Shown here in pieces: positions 18,281 through 27,354 of a stretch of DNA of 64,000 nucleotides; the first letter of the stretch is position 1; every line of letters begins with the position of its first letter. Source of the DNA: Nibribacter ruber (GTDB lineage Bacteria > Bacteroidota > Bacteroidia > Cytophagales > Hymenobacteraceae). Position numbers and translations under genes: made by a program. The stretch lies in NCBI RefSeq assembly GCF_009913235.1, contig NZ_CP047897.1, forward strand, positions 2,541,001 to 2,605,000, read 5' to 3'. Below the pieces are notes generated by a model, which was not told where the DNA came from, made no database searches, and saw only the letters and a program-made list of their open reading frames with translations.

Positions 18281-19408
18281 CTACACAAAAACAATCAATT
18301 TGAGCAAAATCATCAAAGGGATCACTTCCGTGGCGCAAATGTACGAAAACAAATGCAGATTTTGAAGTGAATACTTTTTACTGATTGTAAGAAAAGTCCT
18401 GATTACTGTAAAAATAAGCAAAACCGCCACACTCAGATTCGCTATCCAGTAAATGACCAAAGGCGCTGACTTAGAAAGACCTAAATGCAGCAGCAAAATA
18501 AGAGGCAAAAACACGCCCAGGGCCAGCAGCGTTCTCAAAAACTCACGGTATTGTGTAAGTACTACTTCTGTCACGCCAAAGATAAATCCCATCAGCTGCA
18601 GGAAAAGATACTTAGACACCACAAACGAGAAGACCAGCAGGGCATACAGGATGATCTTAGAAAGCAAGTCTGCCTGCGTGGCCGTGAACAGCTGGTTCAA
18701 CAGCGCCAACTCCTCAATGTCTCTGTGGATGGCCACAATCAGCAGGGAAAAGGACAAGGAAAACGCCACTACAAACAGTATGCTAGACCAGTTCCCGATT
18801 GGCTTTGCCAGCAAACCCTCTTCCAGCGTGTTCACCTTAGTAAAGTTTGAGAACTTGAAGATGCTGGTAAAGTCCGTAGGGAAGGTCATGCGCAGACTGC
18901 CGTACAGCAGGCCTACCACCACCATAAATAGAATAAGCACACTGCGCACAGAGCTAGAAGGACGTTGTTTCACCTGCACGGTAGTGGGCGCAGCGGCATT
19001 GCTTTGCACCGTTTGCACCTCTGGCACCCTAAAAGAAAGGTAATTGGGTTGTTGCTCTGGATGCCAGAGGGAGAACAGATACTTCTGCCCAGGCTTCATC
19101 CATTTACTCAGATTTAGGGTGTACCGGGCCGTAGAGTCGGCTACGAAGATGAGTTTGTTGTCCAGAAACACGCAGAGCTGCTTACGGGCGGCAAATTCTA
19201 CCACCGGGTTGGTAAAAGCGTCTAGCTTCACCCACTGGTGCAAGGCCTGGTGCTCTTCATGAAAGTCTGCCAAGTAGGGCACCAGCTGGTTTTTCTGGGG
19301 ATGGTAAATGAGCCAGTCAGAGGACAGGAGCGGCTTAAGCGGGGCAGGTTGGCCTTGCGCCACGCCCCACATCAGCCAACAGCCCAGCAGCAATGCCCAT
19401 ACGCGCAT
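18281..19408 (-). CDS. DUF4271 domain membrane protein
   Basis: 375 residues: a signal peptide (cleavage near VAQGQ, residue 20), an exported N-terminal region of about 135 residues, and about six membrane helices from residue 153 to the end. The C-terminal FSYICATEVIPLMILLKLIVF is typical of DUF4271, a Bacteroidetes family of unknown function. It sits between a WecA-like gene (3 bp upstream) and hemD; linkage to hemD is common in the phylum but its meaning is unknown. Confidence 0.88.
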   Translation of the reverse strand: MRVWALLLGCWLMWGVAQGQPAPLKPLLSSDWLIYHPQKNQLVPYLADFHEEHQALHQWVKLDAFTNPVVEFAARKQLCVFLDNKLIFVADSTARYTLNLSKWMKPGQKYLFSLWHPEQQPNYLSFRVPEVQTVQSNAAAPTTVQVKQRPSSSVRSVLILFMVVVGLLYGSLRMTFPTDFTSIFKFSNFTKVNTLEEGLLAKPIGNWSSILFVVAFSLSFSLLIVAIHRDIEELALLNQLFTATQADLLSKIILYALLVFSFVVSKYLFLQLMGFIFGVTEVVLTQYREFLRTLLALGVFLPLILLLHLGLSKSAPLVIYWIANLSVAVLLIFTVIRTFLTISKKYSLQNLHLFSYICATEVIPLMILLKLIVFV

Positions 19409-19411
19409 AAG

Positions 19412-20449
19412 TTAAACCGTAGGAGTGGTAGCTTTGGAGGTATTCTGCCCCAGTACAAAACTCAATACCAGAGAGAAACCCAACAAGCAAAGCAGCAGGT
19501 TCAGGTTACCCCAGTAAGAAAAATAGAACACGAAGGCAGTCACCAGAATATTCAACAGCGCCAGAATCAGCACCGTAGCCACCTGACTGAAGCCCATAGC
19601 CAGAATGCGGTGGTGAATGTGATTCTTGTCTGGTGAGAAAGGCGAAAGCCCCTTCAGCACGCGAATGATGGACACTCTAATGGTATCAAACAAAGGCACG
19701 AACAACACCCCCAAGGCCACCGCCGGTGAAGAAGGCACATAGCGCATTTCAATGAACTGAATGGCCATCACAGAAACTATGAACCCGCATACCAGCGAGC
19801 CGGTGTCTCCCATGAAAATCCGGGCTTTGTAGAAATTGTACCGCAAAAAACCCAGCAAACCGCCAATCAGGCAGACGGCCACCCCGGCATAGTTAGAGAA
19901 TCCTCCGTAATGCGAGGCCCAGAAGAAGAACCCAAACGTGGCCACGATGATAGTGACCATGGTACCCGCCAAACCGTCTAACCCATCAATGAGGTTAATG
20001 GCATTGGTGATGCCCACAATGGTAAAGAAGGTAAAGGCATAGCTCAAGCCAATGGGCAGTTCATGAATGCCAAAAATACCCTGAAAGCTGGAGATTCTGA
20101 TGTCTGCCATGAACATGACCACGCCCGTGGCCAGCACCTGCATAAAGAACTTCTTCACCGGCGAGATGGAGACCAGGTCATCCTTCAGGCCGCCAAAGAA
20201 CAAAATGATACAGCCCGCCAGCAGCTGCTGCACGCCATTGTCCAGGTCCCCGAAGATGGTGAGCGCCGACATGAACCCGGCAAATACCCCCAACCCTCCT
20301 AATCTAGGCGTGAGCGACACGTGCACCGTGCGCTGGTTGGGTTGGTCCAGGATGTTTTTCAAATGCGCCACATACACAATGGAGGGAATGGCAAACAAGG
20401 CAATGAAAAACGACCAACTAAAGGAAAGCAGGTAGGTAATAAATTTCAT
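19412..20449 (-). CDS. MraY/WecA-family polyprenyl-phosphate sugar-1-phosphate transferase
   Basis: Multi-spanning enzyme (345 residues, about 10 helices) that transfers a UDP-sugar phosphate, usually GlcNAc-1-P, to undecaprenyl phosphate to start a surface polysaccharide. Family motifs are present: KDD at 89-91, NAINLIDGLDGLAG, FMGDTGSLVCGF and HIHHRIL. These favour the WecA/TagO branch over MraY. 3 bp separate it from the DUF4271 gene. No other polysaccharide genes are nearby, so the end product cannot be told. Confidence 0.92.
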   Translation of the reverse strand: MKFITYLLSFSWSFFIALFAIPSIVYVAHLKNILDQPNQRTVHVSLTPRLGGLGVFAGFMSALTIFGDLDNGVQQLLAGCIILFFGGLKDDLVSISPVKKFFMQVLATGVVMFMADIRISSFQGIFGIHELPIGLSYAFTFFTIVGITNAINLIDGLDGLAGTMVTIIVATFGFFFWASHYGGFSNYAGVAVCLIGGLLGFLRYNFYKARIFMGDTGSLVCGFIVSVMAIQFIEMRYVPSSPAVALGVLFVPLFDTIRVSIIRVLKGLSPFSPDKNHIHHRILAMGFSQVATVLILALLNILVTAFVFYFSYWGNLNLLLCLLGFSLVLSFVLGQNTSKATTPTV

Positions 20450-20523
20450 GGGGTGTCACAAAGGTATAAAAAGCCGCGAAAAAGTATCATTACGCAAGCC
20501 AGTGCCTGCAGATGCCTCATCCC

Positions 20524-20928
20524 TTAGGAATGCAACACCCCACGCTTGTCCAATATAGAGATATCTATCAGGTTTTCCTCCACTACCGTACCCGGCACGA
20601 ACAAAAACTTCTTGTCATAAATGGTCTGCCCAATGTAATAGCTCACCCAGTACTCATTAGTGATGCCAAACAAAGCCGGGTCAATGGGCTCAATCTGCAC
20701 AAAGCTCTTAGGCGCCACCTGGTCAAACAAATGCCGAAGCACGGAGGTCTTCACTTCCTGGCCATCCTGCTCGCCATAGCCTTTGGAGGCGACCATCACA
20801 TTGTCCAGGTACACATCATTTTTGTTGATAAAGAAGACGTTCCATTCTTTCTCGCCCAGGTCATTCACCTCTTGGGCAATGGCCACGGAGACACCTTCTA
20901 CCGCAAGAAACTCAATATCTTTCTTCAT
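20524..20928 (-). CDS. Conserved hypothetical protein downstream of lipB
   Basis: 134 residues, soluble, mixed alpha/beta, no signal peptide and no motif I can name. The text EWNVFFINKNDVYLDNVMVASKGYG and YYIGQTIYDKKFLFVPGTV suggests a small cytosolic protein. Its start codon lies inside the lipB 3' end (17-bp overlap), so the two are probably translationally coupled. Function unknown. Confidence 0.85.
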   Translation of the reverse strand: MKKDIEFLAVEGVSVAIAQEVNDLGEKEWNVFFINKNDVYLDNVMVASKGYGEQDGQEVKTSVLRHLFDQVAPKSFVQIEPIDPALFGITNEYWVSYYIGQTIYDKKFLFVPGTVVEENLIDISILDKRGVLHS

Positions 20929-21646
20929 GTGCTTTCTCTACTATACTTGCTCCAAATAACTCCTGAAAATGCACCAGCAGCTTTTCTTCCACTTCCTGCA
21001 TCTGCACCTCTCTGCCTAACTCCAGTTGCATGGAAGTAACGGCCTTGTCTGTAATGCCGCAGGGCACAATATTCCCGAAATAGGCCAAATCTGTGTTCAC
21101 GTTCAAGGCCAGCCCGTGCATGGTCACCCAGCGGCTGCATTTCACGCCCATGGCACAGATCTTACGCGGGTTCTTCTGCTCTTCAAAATCCAGCCACACG
21201 CCGGTCAGGCCCGCAATTCTACCCGCCTTCAGCCCAAAGTCTGCGAGGGTAAGAATCACGGCTTCCTCTAAGAAGCGCAGGTACTTGTGTATGTCTGTGA
21301 AGAAATGGTCTAGGTCTAGCAAGGGGTAGGCCACCAGTTGCCCGGGACCGTGGTAGGTGATGTCGCCGCCGCGGTTGATCTTGTAGAACGTGGCTTCTTT
21401 CTCGGCTAAGCCCTGTTCATCTAACAACAGATGATCCAGGTGGCCGCTCTTGCCCAGCGTGTATACGTGCGGGTGCTGGCAGAACAGCAGGTAGTTGGGT
21501 GTGGTTTGCTGCTCATCTTCGGGCAGACTGCGGTTCTGAGCCTTTAGGTCCAGAATCTCCTTAAACAACTTTTCCTGATAGTCCCAGGCCTGCTGGTAGT
21601 CCATCAATCCAAGTCTTTGGAGAAGCACCTCTTTATTTTGAATCAC
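20912..21646 (-). CDS. lipB: Octanoyl-[acyl-carrier-protein]:protein octanoyltransferase
   Basis: Transfers octanoyl from ACP to lipoyl domains, the first step of lipoate attachment. 244 residues with the family signature RGGDITYHGPGQLVAYPLLDL, the lysine motif MGVKCSRWVTMHGLALNV and the catalytic cysteine in IVPCGITDKAVTS, all intact. It overlaps the small downstream gene by 17 bp. Start ATG at 21646. Confidence 0.96.
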   Translation of the reverse strand: MIQNKEVLLQRLGLMDYQQAWDYQEKLFKEILDLKAQNRSLPEDEQQTTPNYLLFCQHPHVYTLGKSGHLDHLLLDEQGLAEKEATFYKINRGGDITYHGPGQLVAYPLLDLDHFFTDIHKYLRFLEEAVILTLADFGLKAGRIAGLTGVWLDFEEQKNPRKICAMGVKCSRWVTMHGLALNVNTDLAYFGNIVPCGITDKAVTSMQLELGREVQMQEVEEKLLVHFQELFGASIVEKAHEERY

Positions 21647-21773
21647 AGCGTTTGCTTGAAATAGGTAAAATCAATTGCGTCTTTGACCGCATAGGCCATT
21701 TACCGGTGGGCGCGTATACACCATTGCCTTGTAAACCGATGCAAATTACTCATTTAACCAGGAGCAACCAAAA

Positions 21774-22127
21774 ATGAGCACCAACGCCTCTTTGGGCCAG
21801 TTAGGCGAAAAAGCCGCTGAGGCCTATTTAGTTACCCACGGCTACCAGGTCTTGCAACGAAACTACCGCTACAAACGCGCCGAGGTGGATTTGGTGGTGC
21901 TGAAAGAACGTTTTTTGGTGTTGGTGGAGGTGAAGACCAGAAGCAGCCGGCAGTATGGGTTTCCGGAGGAGGCCGTCTCTCCCAGAAAGCAGGAGATGCT
22001 CTTTCTGGCCGCCGAAGAACTGGTGCAGCAACTGGACTGGCAGCACGAGGTGCGCTTTGACATCGTCTCCATCTTCTGGCATCCTACCTCTCCAGACATT
22101 CTGCACATAGAAGACGCCTTCCATTAA
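21774..22127 (+). CDS. YraN family (UPF0102) putative endonuclease-like protein
   Basis: 117 residues with the restriction-nuclease-like core EVDLVVLKERFLVLVEVKTR, that is D-(X)n-EVK, and the following PEEAVSPRKQ segment of UPF0102. Members resemble Holliday-junction resolvases in fold, but no activity is established for most. A 38-bp palindrome starts 1 bp after the stop codon. Confidence 0.93.
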   Translation: MSTNASLGQLGEKAAEAYLVTHGYQVLQRNYRYKRAEVDLVVLKERFLVLVEVKTRSSRQYGFPEEAVSPRKQEMLFLAAEELVQQLDWQHEVRFDIVSIFWHPTSPDILHIEDAFH

Positions 22128-22128
22128 C

Positions 22129-22166
22129 CGTTTTTGGCCTATTTTCTGGAAAACAGGCCAAAAACG
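22129..22166. repeat. 38-bp intergenic palindrome, copy 4
   Basis: One mismatched pair, centre TG. Starts 1 bp after the yraN stop and ends 10 bp from the stop of the convergent MORN-type gene, so it fills the gap almost exactly. Confidence 0.95.
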
Positions 22167-22176
22167 CCGTTAGGCT

Positions 22177-23085
22177 CTACTCTTTCTTTTCATACACCAG
22201 CACCCCGTAGGCATCATAATGCTTGGTGAGCACGGGTTCGGCAGGGGCGTCAAAGGCAGATTCTGGGTACAGGAACTCATGCTGCAGGCGGCCTCTATAG
22301 TCATAGAAGTGAGACCAGGTGCCTACTTTGCGGCCTTTGTCATAGGTGCCGCGCCATTCCAGCTGCCCGTTTTCATAGAACTTGAGGTACTGGCCCTGCA
22401 CTTCGCCGTACTGGTACGGAATCACTTCTTTGATCTTGGTCTTGCCGGCGTCATAGTAAGAAATAACGGCGTCTCTGGGAAAACCCTTCTCATAGTGCAG
22501 CTTGCTGGCCAGGGTACTGTCCGTTTTAAAGGTCTCCCAGCGCAGGTGCTTGGTACCTACATAGAAATACCCCTGTTCAATGACCACGTCACCGCGCATG
22601 CGCGTGTAAGGACCATGCAGAATACGAGCCTGGTTGGGTTTTAAGGTGAAGTTGTAGGTGCGCAGCACGTCACGCTTCTTCACATCATAGTAGTATTTCT
22701 CTGGGGCATAGGGGTTGGGCTGTTGGAACTCGCGCAGGTAATGAAAGGTCTCCACAATCTGGTTTTTGCCTTTCCCCTGCCGCGCAAAGCCTTTCTTGAC
22801 GCGGTAGCCAAAGTACGCCTTCTTCTTTTTAGACTTCTTGCCGTCCTTTTCATCCTCGGCAAGGCTGTCCTTGCCCGCGGTGACCAGAGAAGGCATGGCC
22901 AGAGAATCCACCACCGTCAGCGTGTCTGCCGGCGAAAGGACCACCGGCTCCTTCTTGCGCTGCCAGAAGAAGATCTTTTTTTTCTCCTTGCCTATAATCT
23001 GTGCCTGAGCGGGGTCTGGCGCTGTCGCCCAAAAGGCCATGGCCACCACCAGCGCTTTTCCCCAGAATGAAATCCTTGTGTTCAT
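22177..23085 (-). CDS. Exported MORN-variant/YwqK-like repeat protein
   Basis: 302 residues with a signal peptide (cleavage near PAQA-Q, residue 29), a highly charged Lys-rich segment (residues 33-95), and a C-terminal set of repeats of the type YYDAGKTKIKEV, YGEVQGQYLKFYENGQLEWRGTY and GRKVGTWSHFYDYRG. These are MORN-variant/YwqK-like repeats, which form beta hairpins. Function unknown; periplasmic or cell-surface location inferred from the signal. Confidence 0.8.
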   Translation of the reverse strand: MNTRISFWGKALVVAMAFWATAPDPAQAQIIGKEKKKIFFWQRKKEPVVLSPADTLTVVDSLAMPSLVTAGKDSLAEDEKDGKKSKKKKAYFGYRVKKGFARQGKGKNQIVETFHYLREFQQPNPYAPEKYYYDVKKRDVLRTYNFTLKPNQARILHGPYTRMRGDVVIEQGYFYVGTKHLRWETFKTDSTLASKLHYEKGFPRDAVISYYDAGKTKIKEVIPYQYGEVQGQYLKFYENGQLEWRGTYDKGRKVGTWSHFYDYRGRLQHEFLYPESAFDAPAEPVLTKHYDAYGVLVYEKKE

Positions 23086-23228
23086 GCCGTGTTCTTCAAT
23101 CTAACGTCTTTGTTGTAACGCGCCTGTGTGCGTCTTGGTATCAGATGCCCCTTGTACGCACGTTGCCGGCGCAGGTGGCCTATCTTGTTGTAAAGAACAA
23201 AAATTTACAGATATAATTCAGAACCCGT

Positions 23229-23266
23229 CGTTTTTGGCCTGTTTCCCAGGAAATAGCCCAAAAACG
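23229..23266. repeat. 38-bp intergenic palindrome, copy 5
   Basis: Two mismatched pairs; centre is CA, that is, the inverted orientation. 66 bp beyond the rlpA stop. Confidence 0.92.
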
Positions 23267-23332
23267 ACCAGGCACAAAAAAGCCAAGCCTGCAGGCGCAA
23301 ACTTGGCGGTACTCGTAAACACAAATGGACTC

Positions 23333-24076
23333 TTAGATAGCGCTCACCACTTGGGCGGGCTCTTTCATTTCTTTTACCAGGCCCTGGAAGCCTTTCTTCA
23401 CCAGATCCTGGCGGGCTTGCTCTGCGGTGGCTTTGTCCTGGAACTTGCCGGCTACAATGCGGTGCACGGTCTTGCCGTTCACGGTCTCCTCCATGAGAGA
23501 GACTGGCAGCTGCTGGTAAATGCGCTTCAGCTTCTCTAGCTGCGCCTGCGCGTTGGCCAGGCTCCCGAAGGCACCTGCCTGAATCACGAAGGAAGACACC
23601 GTGTTGGCCGTTAAGACGGTTTCTGCAGATACCTGCTTCACCTCAGTGGCGGGCGCGGCAGCCGGGGCAGAGCGCTTGGCTAGGTAAGACTGCGGTAATT
23701 CTACCACCTCCACAGACACTTCTGCAAGGCCGGCGTTGCGGTACTTGATTTGCTTGGCGGCAGCCTCAGAAAGGTCAATGATGCGGCGGCCTTTGAACGG
23801 ACCTCTGTCATTGATCTTCACTACCACGCTTTCTCCGTTGGAGAGGTTGGTCACCTTTACAATGGTGCCCAGCGGAAGCCCGTTGTGGGCGGCAGTGAGT
23901 TTGTGGCGGTTGTAGACTTCGCCGCTGCTGGTCTTGCGGCCGTGGTATTTAGCGCCATACCAAGAGGCCAGACCTTTTTGCGTTTCGCCTACTTCCTGCG
24001 CGGAGGCAGTTGGGGCAAAGGCAATGAATGATATGAAAAGAACGACAATTGCATGGTAAATTTTCTGTATCCCCAT
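23333..24076 (-). CDS. rlpA: RlpA-like septal lytic transglycosylase with SPOR domain
   Basis: 247 residues: signal peptide (to about residue 26), a double-psi beta-barrel RlpA domain with GLASWYGAKYHGRKTSSGEVYN, the active-site AAHNGLPLG histidine region and INDRGPFKGRRIIDLS with the catalytic aspartate, then a linker and a C-terminal SPOR domain (about 160-240) that binds denuded septal glycan. Likely acts in cell separation. A -7-like element is 38 bp upstream. Confidence 0.93.
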   Translation of the reverse strand: MGIQKIYHAIVVLFISFIAFAPTASAQEVGETQKGLASWYGAKYHGRKTSSGEVYNRHKLTAAHNGLPLGTIVKVTNLSNGESVVVKINDRGPFKGRRIIDLSEAAAKQIKYRNAGLAEVSVEVVELPQSYLAKRSAPAAAPATEVKQVSAETVLTANTVSSFVIQAGAFGSLANAQAQLEKLKRIYQQLPVSLMEETVNGKTVHRIVAGKFQDKATAEQARQDLVKKGFQGLVKEMKEPAQVVSAI

Positions 24077-24487
24077 TTTAGGTTTTGTTGGTGGAACATC
24101 AATTCTAAGGCGACAAAATTAGGAATTATTTTTTTCAAAGCTATTCTCAGCCCGAAAGCAACCTCCTTTGCCACCTCTAACAACTAGCTAAATTTATATG
24201 ATTTTATTATAATGTTCAAAATAAAATTTTGTAAATATAACTTTATTCATAAAACGTGGTATGCCAGAATTTTCCCCTCTTGGCAGGCTAGAAAGTAGGC
24301 ATACAGACCGTATGGCTAAATTTAGGGCGGCTTTTTGGTTGGGTCTGGCGGGCCGCACTTCCTTAGAAAAATAGAAAGTGAGAAAAAAAAGTGGACTTTC
24401 GCTAAAAAAAATAGTCAAACCCAGAAAATAGGGCTTTAAAACGCCTCCTTTTTTAGCCGAATATCGTTTAAGGCATATATTTATCGC
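24077..24487. other. AT-rich divergent intergenic region
   Basis: 411 bp between rlpA and the DUF72 gene, clearly more AT-rich than its surroundings. Apart from a -7-like element at 24114-24121 I see no gene, palindrome copy or RNA. A 74-codon open frame on the minus strand (24194-24418) looks like chance. Confidence 0.55.
24114..24121 (-). promoter_or_regulatory. Putative -7 promoter element of rlpA
   Basis: Minus-strand TAATTTTG fits TAnnTTTG, 38 bp before the ATG. A TTTG lies 14 bp further upstream, closer than the usual -33 spacing. Confidence 0.4.
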
Positions 24488-25396
24488 ATGGATTTCGGAC
24501 GCTTACCAGACATCAGCAAGGTCAATTTTAGCTTGCCAGAGGACCACGCCGCCACGGCCCAGGTGCTGGCGCGGGCGCAGCGCCCTACCAAGCCGTCTTT
24601 GTACCTGGGCTGCCCTACCTGGGTGAACAAGAACTGGCTGGGTTCTTACTATCCCTCGGGGGCGCCAGACAACCAGTTGCTGTACTGGTACAGCCGCCAG
24701 TTCAACACCCTGGAGATGAACACCACGCACTACCGCATTCCAGACCTGGCCACCGTGCACAAATGGAAACAGGCCGTCCCTTCGGGCTTTACCTTTTGCC
24801 CCAAGCTGCCCCAGATCATTAGCCATGACCAACTGTTGCAGAACGCTGGCGAACCCACCCAACGCTTCTGTGAGGCCATATTAGAACTAGGCGAGGCGCT
24901 GGGGATGGCCTTTCTACAGCTGCCGCCCTTCTTCGGGCCAGAGGACTTTGACATTCTCCAACGCTTCCTGGAGCAGTTTCCGGCAGAGGTGCCGCTGGCC
25001 GTAGAGTTCAGGCACCCAGACTGGTTTAAAGCGGGCCCCAGGCAAGAAGAAGCCTTTCAGTTGCTGGAAGAACGCCAGATGGCCACCGTGCTCACAGACG
25101 TAGCCGGAAGAAGGGACGCCCTGCACATGCGCCTGACGGCCCCGGTGGCTATGATCAGGTTCAACGGCCACGGCCTGCACCCCACCGACTACACCAGATT
25201 AACCGATTGGGCAGAGAGGCTGCATCAATGGCTAGAACAGGGCCTGCATACGGTCTACTTTTTCATGCACCAGCAGGAGATTCTGCACGCGCCGCCGGCA
25301 CTGGAGTTTCTGATGGACCAACTGCAACAGCGTACCAGCCTTGCGCTACCTAGGCCGCAGAAACTGCAGCAATACATACAAGGCCAGCTCTTTTAG
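24488..25396 (+). CDS. DUF72 domain protein
   Basis: 302 residues with the family's TIM-barrel-like pattern: LYLGCPTWVNKNWLGSYYP near the start, FNTLEMNTTHYRIP, FCPKLPQIISHD, VPLAVEFRHPDWF and MIRFNGHG. DUF72 (YecE-like) proteins are widespread and of unproven function. Length is normal. Start ATG at 24488. A weakly conserved 38-bp palindrome begins 32 bp after the stop. Confidence 0.9.
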   Translation: MDFGRLPDISKVNFSLPEDHAATAQVLARAQRPTKPSLYLGCPTWVNKNWLGSYYPSGAPDNQLLYWYSRQFNTLEMNTTHYRIPDLATVHKWKQAVPSGFTFCPKLPQIISHDQLLQNAGEPTQRFCEAILELGEALGMAFLQLPPFFGPEDFDILQRFLEQFPAEVPLAVEFRHPDWFKAGPRQEEAFQLLEERQMATVLTDVAGRRDALHMRLTAPVAMIRFNGHGLHPTDYTRLTDWAERLHQWLEQGLHTVYFFMHQQEILHAPPALEFLMDQLQQRTSLALPRPQKLQQYIQGQLF

Positions 25397-25428
25397 CACG
25401 GTTTACCACTCTATATATAAGGAGCAAC

Positions 25429-25465
25429 CGTTTTGGGGTATTTTCTGGAAATCAGGCTAAAAACG
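25429..25465. repeat. 38-bp intergenic palindrome, copy 6 (degraded)
   Basis: 37 bp, with a one-base deletion in the left T run and several mismatches; centre TG. Located between the DUF72 gene and the next plus-strand gene. Confidence 0.8.
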
Positions 25466-25565
25466 ATTGCTAAACAAGGCTGAGAGCAGCCTTCAGGAAA
25501 ATAAGCTGCCGGAAGCAACCATCTCCTGTGTCTGCGCATCTATGTTGAAAAAGAGATGTACAGCC

Positions 25566-27125
25566 ATGAGATTTTCTACTTCGCTCAAAACCTTTCTTAG
25601 CAGAAGCGCCCTGGCCGCCGTGGCCCTTCTGCCGCTACAGGCCTTTGCCCAGTCGGCGACAGCCTTCCTGTCCGCTCCTCAGGACAGCGTCACCTTGCGC
25701 ATGGCAGAAACCAGGTACAAGCACTCCTTTAAGGTAAGCGAGGCCGGCCAGGAGAAACTGGTGCGCATTTCCCCCACCTCCAGAGGCAATACCATGTGGC
25801 TCAATCTGGGGAAAGACAGCCTGGCCATCACCTACAAAGGCAGGGACAAGGAACGCTACACCCTCTCCAACGGCAAAGACACGGTGCAACTGGTTTTCTC
25901 CTTCTTCAGCCCGCCCGCGCATGAGCCCTTGGTCAAGAAAGGTACCGAGGAGTACGGTAAGCAGCAATACGCCCTGGCGGCAGACTTTTACCAGCAAGCC
26001 CTCAAGGCCACTCCCACAGGAGCCCATACCCGCACCACCTATTACAACCTGGCCTGCTGCTACGCCTTGTTAGGTCAGAAAGAACCAGCCCTCAAAGCGT
26101 TGGAGCAGGCCGTGAAAGCCGGCTATAAGAATGTGGCCCACCTGAAGAGAGACTCAGACCTGGACATCCTCAGAAAAGAGAAAGGGTACCTGCAGTTGGT
26201 GAACAAACTAGAGAAAACCCAGGCCCAGCTAGGCGATCCTTTCAAGGCGCAACTGGTGACCACAGACGTGCACAACTTCTGGAAAGCCTATGACGCCGCA
26301 GCTAAACATCCCGCCCAGAAACAGGAAATCTTTGAGAAACAGTACTTCGGGAAGGCCTCTGCGGGGTTACAGGATTACTTTGAGAACAAGATTGGCTCCG
26401 TGGAGCTGTTCATGAACAACCTGGTCAACAAGCCTGCCTTCTTCCCGGCCATCAGAAAGAACACCCTGCAGGTTGACGCCATGAAACCGGCCATTTACCA
26501 GAGCTTCCAGAAGATGAAGGAGTTATACCCGGCGGCCACTTTCCCCAACGTGTACTTTGTGATCGGGCGCTACAACTCGGCGGGTACGGTCTCTGATAAT
26601 GGCTTGTTGATTGGCATTGACCAGTTCTCGCGCTCAGCAGACGTGCCCCTGCAGGAACTCAACCTCTGGGAGCGCAACAACTACAACTACGTACACAACG
26701 TGCCACCGCTCATTGCCCATGAACTCATTCACTTCATCCAGTCTGACCGAAACGACACAACGCTCCTGTCTAACGCCTTAACCGAGGGCATGGCCGACTT
26801 CATTGGCGAGCTCATCTCTGGCGTGAACACCAACCAACGCATCCATGACTTCGCCAACCCCCGGGAGAAGCAAATCTGGGAAGAGTTCCAGAAGGAGATG
26901 TACCTCAAGCGCGCCTACAACTGGATTGCCAACGGCAACCAGGAGCGCCCAGATCGGCCCGCAGATCTTGGCTATTACATGGGCTACAAAATCTGCGAAG
27001 CCTATTACACCAAAGCCACAGACAAGAAGCAGGCCGTGAAGGATATTCTAGAGATGAAAGACGCCAAGGCCTTTTTTGAGCAAAGCGGCTACGCCGATAA
27101 ATTCCTGCAAGCCAACAACCGGTAA
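25566..27125 (+). CDS. Exported TPR protein with HExxH putative zinc protease domain
   Basis: 519 residues from the ATG at 25566, which gives a proper signal peptide (MRFSTSLKTFLSRSALAAVA..., cleavage after QAFA-Q); an open frame extends upstream to 25467 but has no signal. A beta-rich N-terminal region is followed by TPR-like helices (about 120-190). In the C-terminal half, HELIH at 385-389 with Glu407 in LTEGMADF 18 residues further on fits a gluzincin-type zinc site, most like DUF2268 predicted proteases. Periplasmic or surface role inferred; substrate unknown. Confidence 0.82.
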   Translation: MRFSTSLKTFLSRSALAAVALLPLQAFAQSATAFLSAPQDSVTLRMAETRYKHSFKVSEAGQEKLVRISPTSRGNTMWLNLGKDSLAITYKGRDKERYTLSNGKDTVQLVFSFFSPPAHEPLVKKGTEEYGKQQYALAADFYQQALKATPTGAHTRTTYYNLACCYALLGQKEPALKALEQAVKAGYKNVAHLKRDSDLDILRKEKGYLQLVNKLEKTQAQLGDPFKAQLVTTDVHNFWKAYDAAAKHPAQKQEIFEKQYFGKASAGLQDYFENKIGSVELFMNNLVNKPAFFPAIRKNTLQVDAMKPAIYQSFQKMKELYPAATFPNVYFVIGRYNSAGTVSDNGLLIGIDQFSRSADVPLQELNLWERNNYNYVHNVPPLIAHELIHFIQSDRNDTTLLSNALTEGMADFIGELISGVNTNQRIHDFANPREKQIWEEFQKEMYLKRAYNWIANGNQERPDRPADLGYYMGYKICEAYYTKATDKKQAVKDILEMKDAKAFFEQSGYADKFLQANNR

Positions 27126-27137
27126 ATAAGCCAAACC

Positions 27138-27175
27138 CCTTTTTAGGCTATTTTCTGGAAAAGAGGCCAAAAACG
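27138..27175. repeat. 38-bp intergenic palindrome, copy 7
   Basis: Four mismatched pairs, centre TG, first arm begins CC instead of CG. 12 bp after the stop of the HExxH protein gene and just before a separate terminator hairpin. Confidence 0.86.
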
Positions 27176-27180
27176 ACAAA

Positions 27181-27219
27181 GACCTCACTGGCTTGAAAAC
27201 CGGTGAGGTCTTATTTTAT
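27181..27219 (+). terminator. Intrinsic terminator after the HExxH protein gene
   Basis: An 11-bp stem, GACCTCACTGG against CCGGTGAGGTC with one G-T pair, 8-nt loop, followed by the T-rich TTATTTTA. It follows palindrome copy 7 by 5 bp, which argues that the palindrome itself is not the terminator here. Confidence 0.75.
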
Positions 27220-27307
27220 AGATAATTGTTCTGTTCTGAAGAAAAGCTTAATCCTACAAGAGCCTTAGCTTTACATAATAAACACATGACCCTAAGCACC
27301 TGAACAT

Positions 27308-27345
27308 CGTTTTTGGCCTATTTCCTAGGAAACACGCCAAAAACG
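27308..27345. repeat. 38-bp intergenic palindrome, copy 8
   Basis: Two mismatched pairs, centre TA. Ends 9 bp from the stop of the minus-strand histidine kinase gene. Confidence 0.92.
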
Positions 27346-27354
27346 GTTCTTGCT

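Noticed and set aside
24194-24418. A 74-codon minus-strand frame in the AT-rich gap upstream of rlpA
   Set aside because: Low-complexity AT-rich sequence with no motif and no plausible start context.
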